Shown piece by piece: positions 8,004 to 13,670 of a stretch of DNA of 13,670 nt (the first letter of the stretch is position 1; each line of letters starts with the position of its first letter). The DNA lies in assembly GCA_025061245.1 (NCBI GenBank), contig JANZKD010000034.1:1-13670 (forward strand), given 5' to 3'. The translations under genes were made by a program, and so were the position numbers. The stretch is from Candidatus Culexmicrobium profundum (GTDB taxonomy: Archaea; Thermoproteota; Methanomethylicia; Culexarchaeales; Culexmicrobiaceae). The notes beneath the pieces are model-generated. The model made no database searches. It was not told the origin of the DNA and was given only the letters and a program-made list of their open reading frames with translations.

Positions 8004-8762
8004 ATGAGTAGCATCTTGAAGGAAATGCAATTTATAGAATATACAGATAGAAAATTTGAAGAACCAATTGCAATCATAGGCCTACCAGATGTAGGATTAG
8101 TAGGAGCTATTGCAACAGTTCACTTAACAAGGGAATTAAAACTTCCAGAACATGGATATGCATACTATGATTTAATTCCACCAGTAATACTACTTCACGG
8201 AGGAGAATTAAAATCACCTATTAGAATCTATGCAAATGAAAAAGTCATAACGCTAATATCTGAAATCGCATTACCAACACAGACCATCCTAGCACTTTCA
8301 AAGAAGATTGTCCATTGGATAATGGAAAAGAAGGGAAAATATATTCTAATGCTAAGTGGACTCGGAGTACCGAATAGAATGGACATTGAAGAACCAAAAG
8401 TATATGGAGTTGCAACAAACATGGAAGGCAAGAAACTCCTTCAAGAAAATGGAATTGAAATCCTTCAGGAAGGATTCATCGCTGGAGCTAATGCATTAAT
8501 ATTAAGAGAATGCATAAAGAATAAGATTCCAGCAATACTCCTACTATCAGAATCCTTCACCGAATTCCCCGACCCGGCAGCAGCTGCATCAATATTGAAA
8601 GCATTTAGCAAAATAACTGGAATTCAAATAGACACTAAAAAACTAATAGAACAGGCAGAGGAAATACGTATAAAGGCAAGAGAACTCATGAGAAGAACTC
8701 AAAGACAATTAAAAGCAATGAGAAAAATCCAGGAAAGCGAAGTTCCTCTCATGTATCGATAG
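8004..8762 (+). CDS. PAC2-family proteasome assembly chaperone / activator homologue
   Basis: The 252-residue product belongs to the PAC2 family (archaeal PbaA/PbaB-like proteins). Family signs are the N-terminal GLPDVGLVGAIATVHL (about 26-41), the PPVILLHGG segment, the LSGLGVP turn, the GFIAGANALIL segment and the FPDPAAAASILKAF stretch. A charged helical tail follows (about 212-245). The very C-terminus is Met-Tyr-Arg, which fits the hydrophobic-Tyr-any (HbYX) motif that PAN/Rpt ATPases and, from published work, archaeal PbaB use to dock into proteasome alpha-ring pockets. A role as proteasome activator or assembly factor is therefore likely, but is inferred. It has its own GGAGG and sits between hel308 and hsp20. 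A PbaB-type role fits the tail better than a pure PbaA type. Confidence 0.85.
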   Translation: MSSILKEMQFIEYTDRKFEEPIAIIGLPDVGLVGAIATVHLTRELKLPEHGYAYYDLIPPVILLHGGELKSPIRIYANEKVITLISEIALPTQTILALSKKIVHWIMEKKGKYILMLSGLGVPNRMDIEEPKVYGVATNMEGKKLLQENGIEILQEGFIAGANALILRECIKNKIPAILLLSESFTEFPDPAAAASILKAFSKITGIQIDTKKLIEQAEEIRIKARELMRRTQRQLKAMRKIQESEVPLMYR

Positions 8763-8773
8763 GAGATGAAAAT

Positions 8774-9199
8774 ATGTGGAGAATATTTAGAGAAATTGAT
8801 GAAATAAGCAAGGAAATTGAGAGAATAATGGATGAAATATATGAGGGAGTAGATAGACCCATGTGGGATTATAACTCAAAGTGTTTAGAACCACTTGTTA
8901 GCATAAGGGAGTTTGAAGATGTAATAATTGTAACTATTGATCTGCCATGCGTAAATAAAGATGATATAAAAATATATGCAACAGAAGATACATTAACAGT
9001 CGAAGCAAAACTAAAAGAAGAATACAGAATTGAGAGGCTAGGAGTAATTAGAAGAGAAACCTCCTTCCAATACTTTAAAAAGGTTATCGGTCTACCATCA
9101 CCAGTAATACCTGAAAAAGCAAAGGCTAGATTTAAGGCAGGAATATTAGAAGTAATTCTACCAAAGAGAATTAGTGGAAGAGAAATAAAAGTGGAATAA
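8774..9199 (+). CDS. hsp20: Small heat-shock protein, Hsp20/alpha-crystallin family
   Basis: This is an ATP-independent holdase chaperone of 141 residues, a normal size. After a short helical N-terminal arm (about 1-42) comes the alpha-crystallin domain (about 43-133). It starts at SIREFEDVIIVTIDLP and ends with the family signature ARFKAGILEVILPK. The tail carries IKV near the end, matching the I-x-I/V motif that locks subunits into large oligomers. The ATG at 8774 follows AGGAG (8761-8765), which overlaps the stop of the PAC2 gene, so the two are surely co-expressed. It is the last gene of the rightward operon, and its stop is two bases from that of a convergent gene. Cys is present in place of the commoner residue in the IDLPCVNKDDI turn; I attach no function to it. 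Confidence 0.94.
   Translation: MWRIFREIDEISKEIERIMDEIYEGVDRPMWDYNSKCLEPLVSIREFEDVIIVTIDLPCVNKDDIKIYATEDTLTVEAKLKEEYRIERLGVIRRETSFQYFKKVIGLPSPVIPEKAKARFKAGILEVILPKRISGREIKVE
9178..9190 (-). terminator. Possible U-rich terminator of the leftward cassette
   Basis: Read on the minus strand the tract TTTTATTTCTCTT begins about a dozen bases after the stop of the leftward operon, within the 3' end of hsp20. Archaeal RNA polymerase commonly stops on such U-rich tracts without a hairpin. This is a suggestion from composition only, and no comparable tract follows hsp20 on the plus strand. Confidence 0.3.
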
Positions 9200-9201
9200 A
9201 T

Positions 9202-9624
9202 TTAGAGACCAGAAAGCTTCACATAAATATACTCTCCATCATTTCTAATTACAATACTAACCTCACTTTCTGAAAGATAAACCTTAGATGGAAGATAAAC
9301 TATATTAGGTCGAGAAGGCAGTTTAATTGAAAATTCAAATCCACCAAAAATTATAGATAAATATCCTATTTCATCAATCCTTAGAAAGCAACCCTTAACC
9401 TGCACTGGAAGAACTACCCTAATAGTCAAATAGGAAGGCGAGTTAACATGCTCAATACAAGTAATACCATCCCAAATAGCAGTCAATATTGAATCAATAA
9501 ATCTATCAGCGATGGATTTAAAGAATTGGCGAGAATAAGTCATTGAATAAAAATTAGATAACACTAAGCTAAGAGAAATAAACAATGCAAAAGTCAATAT
9601 GAAATGTGAAACAATATTTCTCAC
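9202..9624 (-). CDS. Small pilin-like membrane-anchored protein (last of cassette)
   Basis: I do not recognise a named family. The 140-residue product has a short basic start and one hydrophobic helix (about 8-23), followed by an amphipathic stretch (about 28-50). The C-terminal half is beta-rich, with two valine/leucine-proline turns (VVLPVQVKG and IKLPSRP) of a kind I associate with archaeal pilin-like extracytoplasmic domains. The start is GTG at 9624, with the purine tract AGGTGGGGG just upstream overlapping the stop of the preceding gene, so translation is coupled. It is probably a minor pilin or pseudopilin exposed outside the membrane. A plain membrane-anchored surface protein is the alternative. 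The stop faces that of hsp20 across two bases. Confidence 0.6.
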   Translation of the reverse strand: MRNIVSHFILTFALFISLSLVLSNFYSMTYSRQFFKSIADRFIDSILTAIWDGITCIEHVNSPSYLTIRVVLPVQVKGCFLRIDEIGYLSIIFGGFEFSIKLPSRPNIVYLPSKVYLSESEVSIVIRNDGEYIYVKLSGL

Positions 9625-9625
9625 T

Positions 9626-10294
9626 CTACCCCCACCTAACCTTCAAAACTTTTATGATAATAGTAATCGGATTCTCTGGGGATGCATAAACACTAAATTC
9701 ATCAGTAGAGGAGCCATACGTAACTCTGAGAAAATAAGTTCCACCCTGCATAGGTGAAAAGGTATACTTAAGATATTCAACTTCACTATTTACATTTAAT
9801 GTACCATCAACAATGACACCAAGTTTAGACTTGTAAAGAACAACACAGCTAATGAATATTTTACCTTCAGACATTTTCACTAAGGGTTCAAATCGTAGAA
9901 ATATATTATTTCCAATCCCAAAAATCTGAAAAGAAAAATCATTTAGAGAACCATGAGAAATTAGTGTTTCCTCAGAACCATACAAATTCATTTTACATGC
10001 ATAATTCACAATATAATTCATTGCAGCAAATAAGCATTGATCATTAAAATCAATTAGAATAAATCCATCATCAAATAGAGAAAGCTTTCCAAATGAAAGC
10101 CTAACTGGAAAACTTCCTCCCACATTTAGTGAGATCGCATTCACAATTGATTTATAAAGCATTACTACATGCTCTACTTCATATTTCAGACTAGAATAAA
10201 CATTGTTAGCATAATAATATTGCAACCCAAGGATACCAACTATAATCGAAGATGAAACAATTATTGATAATATGACAATATATGAAATATTCAT
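9626..10294 (-). CDS. Pilin-like membrane-anchored protein of 222 residues
   Basis: The family is not recognised. It has an almost uncharged N-terminal hydrophobic helix (about 4-26) followed at once by an aromatic, polar stretch (QYYYANN). Then comes a long, probably beta-rich domain with three cysteines. The C-terminal 70 residues (TFSPMQGGTYFLRVTYG, then ASPENPITIII) read like one Ig-type strand set. The N-terminus lacks a clear prepilin cleavage site, so it may be an uncleaved signal anchor. The start codon ATG overlaps the stop of the gene before it (ATGA), behind GAGGTTGATG, which is a good coupled ribosome site. The position between two similar proteins suggests a subunit of the same surface structure. 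Confidence 0.6.
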   Translation of the reverse strand: MNISYIVILSIIVSSSIIVGILGLQYYYANNVYSSLKYEVEHVVMLYKSIVNAISLNVGGSFPVRLSFGKLSLFDDGFILIDFNDQCLFAAMNYIVNYACKMNLYGSEETLISHGSLNDFSFQIFGIGNNIFLRFEPLVKMSEGKIFISCVVLYKSKLGVIVDGTLNVNSEVEYLKYTFSPMQGGTYFLRVTYGSSTDEFSVYASPENPITIIIKVLKVRWG

Positions 10295-11022
10295 AATTCA
10301 TCAACCTCAAACTCAATAATTTCAAGTAAAATAAGAATAAGGGGTGAAGACAATTTCATCGCCAGATTTTCTGAAAAATTATCATAAATCAGTGAAATCC
10401 TCAAAATTTTATTTGAAACAAAATATTTATGGAAGAAACGATGGATGGAGGATATTCTAACCATAAATCTACCATTCAAGACAACGGGATCCTTATTTTT
10501 TAAGGTATATGCTCTAATGAATAGGCAGTTGCCAATAGAAGCAATTTTAACATTAAACTTTACAATTATTCTTTCACCGCTTAATGCTATATAGAAACTA
10601 GTTTCGTTCAATGAAAAAATGCTATTATCACCATAAAGAATTATAGTCTCATTCCCAGAAGATTTCTGCAATCCAGTATAAATGGAAATTTCAAAATTCT
10701 TCCAGCTTCCCAAAATAACATCATTGATAAGAAGTGTAGAATGATTTCCTGCTCTAAAAATTACAGGGTTAGTATTAGTATTGAAAATTCTTGATTCATT
10801 TAGAAAATACATACTATTAAGGCCGTTAGCAAGAAATAGAGAGAAATTTTCCATAGAATCTATTTTTTCCTCTTTATATAAGAACAAAGTATAGTTGAGC
10901 CCTAGTGCATATATCGTTATAATCATGGAGATAAAGGTGAAGCTAATAATAATGTTAGCTGCAATTTCAGATGTACCATTCTTAAATTTAAGTTTTGAAG
11001 AGGATGCTAATAGTAATTCCAC
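10291..11022 (-). CDS. Pilin-like protein with an archaeal class III-type N-terminus
   Basis: The product is about 243 residues. Its N-terminus, KLKFKNG then TSEIAANIIISF, resembles archaeal type IV prepilins: a positively charged leader, Gly, a small polar stretch with Glu, then a hydrophobic helix (about 21-44). Cleavage after Gly16 by a PibD-like peptidase is possible, though Asn at -2 is not ideal. The rest is beta-rich with many N-x-S/T sequons (for example NGT, NYT, NFS, NHS, NET), as expected for a glycosylated outer domain. I choose GTG at 11022 because GGTGAT lies four bases upstream (11027-11032); a GTG at 11031 would put that site inside the gene. Its 5' end overlaps the preceding gene by about 35 bases in another frame. 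The function is inferred from the N-terminus and neighbours. Confidence 0.62.
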   Translation of the reverse strand: MELLLASSSKLKFKNGTSEIAANIIISFTFISMIITIYALGLNYTLFLYKEEKIDSMENFSLFLANGLNSMYFLNESRIFNTNTNPVIFRAGNHSTLLINDVILGSWKNFEISIYTGLQKSSGNETIILYGDNSIFSLNETSFYIALSGERIIVKFNVKIASIGNCLFIRAYTLKNKDPVVLNGRFMVRISSIHRFFHKYFVSNKILRISLIYDNFSENLAMKLSSPLILILLEIIEFEVDEL

Positions 11023-11656
11023 GCCAATCACCTATTAAGAGCTTTATTAAAGTTGCATTCAAGGGAACAGTTAAAGCTATTAGATAAGAGGTATTGGAGA
11101 AGGTAACCTTAACATAGGTTAAATGCCATTTATATCCATCAAAGAAAAGTGCTGAAAAACTGTTTGAATCCAATGGGTATAATTCATCTGATAGAAGTTT
11201 TATCTCAAATAATTTTGATTTAAAAGAGGGAGAAGGAGAAGAGCTGGTTAAACTAGCTATAGTTGACACTTGAAACTTTGATGTGCATTGAAGACGATAT
11301 TGAAGGTTAAAAGGTAAATAGCTTATAAGATAGGTAACCGTAGCTTGGCGTAATTGTTCTTCTATCGTAACTGAATAATCCAGTACTGTGACTATAACAG
11401 GATAGTATTTAGATAGGTTATCAAGACACCAATTTAAGTATTGAGAAAAATTCCCACCATTACTGGCCCATGCTAAAGAAGCGTCAGTTATTCGTTTAAG
11501 CATTAAGTTAATTATCTTAACATGAGAAAATGGACTTTCATGCTCCTCTATAAAACTAGGCAGGATATGTAGCAGATTCAATATTAAGCCTACATATAAG
11601 ATTGCAAATAATATTATTATTTGACCCCTTCTACCATGATGCTTTAACTGTGACAA
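10988..11656 (-). CDS. Pilin-like / TadE-like single-span protein
   Basis: A 222-residue protein of no family I can name. The N-terminus GRRGQIIILFAILYVG (about 8-23) has an Arg-Arg-Gly-Gln start to its hydrophobic helix. This resembles the RRGQ entry of TadE/TadG-type pseudopilins and of archaeal class III leaders, with possible cleavage between Gly11 and Gln12. A helical stretch (about 36-75) follows, then a domain that seems beta-rich and holds two cysteines in the region 75-125. It ends in repeated hydrophobic strands. The only usable start is TTG at 11656; the G-run upstream is nine bases away, so the ribosome site is weak, and expression may depend on coupling with the gene before it, which it overlaps by 26 bases. 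Probable role: subunit of the same pilus-like structure. Confidence 0.6.
   Translation of the reverse strand: MSQLKHHGRRGQIIILFAILYVGLILNLLHILPSFIEEHESPFSHVKIINLMLKRITDASLAWASNGGNFSQYLNWCLDNLSKYYPVIVTVLDYSVTIEEQLRQATVTYLISYLPFNLQYRLQCTSKFQVSTIASLTSSSPSPSFKSKLFEIKLLSDELYPLDSNSFSALFFDGYKWHLTYVKVTFSNTSYLIALTVPLNATLIKLLIGDWRGITISILFKT
11027..11032 (-). promoter_or_regulatory. Internal GGTGAT ribosome site favouring GTG 11022
   Basis: GGTGAT on the minus strand ends four bases before GTG 11022 and overlaps the alternative GTG 11031. It lies inside the end of the preceding gene, so ribosomes finishing that gene could restart here. Confidence 0.55.
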
Positions 11657-12017
11657 TTCTAATGGCCCCCCTAAACATTAAAATGTAGGAGACGACAACT
11701 ATGTTTCCATCATTTGGCAATCCGAGATTAACAGTATACAGCACATTGTTGAAAGCATCTGTAACAGTTATAGATAGTTTAATACTGGAGGGAAGCAGAC
11801 TTATTATTAAGTTTTCAAGTTCATTCCATTTCTCATCATAAACATATCTAGTTAAATCGCCTTTAACATCTGCTTTAACTAACGTATCCATAATAATCTC
11901 TCTAAGCTTCTCTGCATTATGAGGAGAAATTGGCTTAAATAATAGAAATGGAGCTGAAAGGAGTATTAAAGCCAATATTGCTTCTAAAATACGGGTGTAT
12001 CCGTGACAATTATTCAT
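11631..12017 (-). CDS. Small pilin-like protein with a type IV pilin-like N-terminus
   Basis: The 128-residue product begins MNNCHGYTRILEAILALILL. Gly6 is followed by a short polar run, a Glu at about +6 and a long hydrophobic helix (about 10-27). This closely echoes the bacterial prepilin pattern G-F-T-L-I-E-L, with Glu one place later. After the helix come an amphipathic helix (about 33-70) and a short beta-rich end (about 78-125). That is the shape of a minor pilin or pseudopilin. ATG 12017 shares one base with the preceding stop (TAATG) and is preceded by GAGGGTGAT three bases away, so it is translated in step with the Ig-domain gene. This is the best pilin candidate in the cassette, but the call rests on pattern, not on a recognised family. 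Confidence 0.62.
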   Translation of the reverse strand: MNNCHGYTRILEAILALILLSAPFLLFKPISPHNAEKLREIIMDTLVKADVKGDLTRYVYDEKWNELENLIISLLPSSIKLSITVTDAFNNVLYTVNLGLPNDGNIVVVSYILMFRGAIRIVTVKASW

Positions 12018-13627
12018 TATATCACCCTCAGACGGATAGTTGCAGTGCGTACCATAGAACCACTCATTGCAGTCACAACCACATAATAAGTCCTTTGAGG
12101 AGTTAAGTAGCTGACAACTAGCTTGAGTGTACTATTGAATGAGGGATTTCCATTTGGAGGAAATAGTAAATAGAATGAGAATGGAGGTATATTACTTAAT
12201 TTTAGAGTTACCGTATTACTGAAATTATTTATTGAAATTACTTCGATAATGAAAGTAGCAACTCTGCCTCTTTGAATTATAGTGTCATTAGGAAAAATCC
12301 TCAATTTAAAATCGGGAGGAGAACCAATAACATTCAAAGTTAGTATTGAACTATGATTCCTACCATTTTCATCTATGCCGGTAATTATAATTTGATATGT
12401 TCCAGATATAACTGCACCAACAGAAATGAAACAAGCTGATTGGAAAGAGGGAACACCATTTGAGGGGTTAAAGGAAATTGCCACACCATCTGGAACATTA
12501 TTTGCCACTAGGCTTACATTACATCTGTAACTTTGGGATGAATTTATATAAATTGAGGTTGAAGTATTACTCCTTTGATAGACAGTTAATATCGCAGGTT
12601 TTATGGTTATCTTAAAATCCGGGGGAGAAGACAGGATATTTACTTTAATTTCACAATTGACGGTCGTGCCTTCATTGTCACTTCCCATAATCAATATTTT
12701 ATAAGTTCCTTGGGAAGCATTTTCATAGGGCTGTATAAGGAGATTAGCAGTAAATGGGATTAATCCTGAAGCTTTAGTTAAAGTTACATTTCTAAATATA
12801 TTCCTAGGATACAATACGTTCAGAAATACCCTTACAGTTGTGAAATCATTCTTTAAACTAAGAACATTAATAAAAACTTGACCTATAGCACCAGGCATAA
12901 TTGAAATTTGAGGAGGAACAACATTTATTGAGAAGCTTAATTCCTTAATTTTTCTGTTAAGAGAGTGATGCCATAAGGATGCTTTGAGGACGTAAGGATA
13001 ATTCAGTATAGAGATTACTTTTGAAAAAACATTATGGTTATTTCCAGGTATACCGCCATAACTCTCAAAAACGTTGGGAAAAGGCAATACATAATATTTC
13101 CTATGTTTAGGGGAGAAGGCTAGAATTAAGAGGGGTGTTAAAGCATATTTAATTCGAAAAACATCATTCTTACTCTTTATAATATTTAGATTGAACAAGT
13201 CACCTTGACAGGTTAAGAGATATAAACTGAGACTTTTAACTGGAAGCTTGAAATATAATCCCTCACCAGCAACATTAGGAATTAATGATAAACTTAATCT
13301 AGAAGGATAAGCTCTACTGCCAAAATATACTTTAACATTACCCTCCATACAGGAAATTTTGAATAGAAGTCTATTATTCTCCGATAAGTTAATTGGTTCT
13401 CTTAAGTTAAGGGAAAATGAGACATTCTTAGGCGTCAAATTGTTGACGGAAATAATTTCAGATGAGAAAAGGTCACTTATATTGTAATTTTCCCCTATAA
13501 TGCCCAAACTAACCTTAATCTTACCAGTACCTGAAAGAAAAAGCGTAACTCTTTTCTCTCCACTTTCAATAACTACTCCTTTTCTTATACATTGACTAAG
13601 AAACTCAATGAACTCATTTGAAGACAA
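12017..13627 (-). repeat. Three tandem Ig-like protein domains
   Basis: Within this gene the protein repeats a unit of about 95-100 residues three times: approximately 12632-12916, 12326-12625 and 12020-12319 on the minus strand. The last two share the opening SPPDFK and a P.NG.PSF stretch (SNGVPSF, NGNPSF) at equivalent places, so they are the closest pair and probably arose by duplication. At DNA level they have diverged, so the duplication is old. Confidence 0.6.
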
Positions 13628-13670
13628 TTCAACTTCTCTACCCCCATTAATGAAACTCTCTGATAATAGG
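12017..13670 (-). CDS. Large extracytoplasmic protein with three Ig-like domains (5' end probably outside window)
   Basis: The frame is open to the right edge, so the gene probably starts outside. An internal TTG at 13627 would give 536 residues, but has only a distant G-run upstream and no signal peptide behind it. Numbered from that TTG: residues 25-120 form a probable beta-sandwich module ending NVKVYFGSRAYPSRLSL, a pattern I associate with archaeal surface proteins. Residues 238-332, 335-434 and 437-536 are three Ig-like domains. The last two open with the same linker SPPDFK, and all carry the Tyr-containing strand near the end (GTYKILI, GTYQIII, RTYYVVV). No membrane span follows the last domain, so any anchor must be N-terminal. 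N-glycosylation sequons are common. It leads the visible part of the cassette and could be an adhesin, tip or scaffold protein. Confidence 0.7.
   Translation of the reverse strand, partial: LLSESFINGGREVELSSNEFIEFLSQCIRKGVVIESGEKRVTLFLSGTGKIKVSLGIIGENYNISDLFSSEIISVNNLTPKNVSFSLNLREPINLSENNRLLFKISCMEGNVKVYFGSRAYPSRLSLSLIPNVAGEGLYFKLPVKSLSLYLLTCQGDLFNLNIIKSKNDVFRIKYALTPLLILAFSPKHRKYYVLPFPNVFESYGGIPGNNHNVFSKVISILNYPYVLKASLWHHSLNRKIKELSFSINVVPPQISIMPGAIGQVFINVLSLKNDFTTVRVFLNVLYPRNIFRNVTLTKASGLIPFTANLLIQPYENASQGTYKILIMGSDNEGTTVNCEIKVNILSSPPDFKITIKPAILTVYQRSNTSTSIYINSSQSYRCNVSLVANNVPDGVAISFNPSNGVPSFQSACFISVGAVISGTYQIIITGIDENGRNHSSILTLNVIGSPPDFKLRIFPNDTIIQRGRVATFIIEVISINNFSNTVTLKLSNIPPFSFYLLFPPNGNPSFNSTLKLVVSYLTPQRTYYVVVTAMSGSMVRTATIRLRVI

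Noticed and set aside
11631..12017. Cys4 of the small pilin-like protein as a lipoprotein anchor
   Set aside because: The Cys precedes the hydrophobic helix instead of following it, so it cannot be a lipobox.
13625..13627. TTG at 13627 as a firm start of the Ig-domain gene
   Set aside because: The frame stays open to the window edge, no signal peptide follows the TTG, and the G-rich tract upstream is about 12 bases away; the gene more likely begins outside.

Overview
This window looks like chromosomal DNA from an AT-rich archaeon of the Thermoproteota (TACK) side. The evidence is the archaeal replisome set (RFC small and large subunits, a Gins23-type GINS protein, a single MCM, Hel308). A gins23-mcm gene pair of this kind is known from Sulfolobus. 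Arginine is written mostly as AGA/AGG and isoleucine often as ATA. Ribosome binding sites are GGAGG or GGTGAT. I cannot name the genus.

Left part (1-9199). Two operons diverge from a 90-bp gap at 1447-1536. Leftward run rfcS and the N-terminal third of rfcL, the two subunits of the sliding-clamp loader. Rightward run gins23, mcm, hel308, a PAC2-family gene and hsp20, tightly packed. The MCM helicase gene carries a 524-residue intein (3382-4953) with a two-motif LAGLIDADG endonuclease and an extra helix-turn-helix domain. It sits just before the presensor-1 hairpin of the ATPase domain. Removing it leaves a normal 689-residue MCM. hel308 lacks an ordinary start codon in front of its conserved Q-motif region: the reading frame is open only back to an ATA at 5769, which has a well-placed GGAGG. 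The last two genes belong to protein quality control. One is a PAC2-family chaperone ending in a proteasome-docking-like Met-Tyr-Arg tail, the other a small heat-shock protein.

Right part (9202-13670). A leftward operon of six genes converges on hsp20 with only two bases between the stop codons. Five are small proteins with one N-terminal hydrophobic helix and a probable beta-rich extracytoplasmic part. Several of these N-termini resemble type IV pilin or TadE-like leaders. The sixth, running off the right edge, is a large extracytoplasmic protein with three tandem Ig-like domains behind an N-terminal beta module. The genes overlap or abut, and several use GTG or TTG starts. I read this as an uncharacterised pilus- or pseudopilus-like surface cassette. 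Its ATPase and membrane platform, if they exist, would lie beyond the right edge.

There is no gene-free stretch longer than about 90 bases. I saw no tRNA, rRNA, CRISPR array or insertion sequence.
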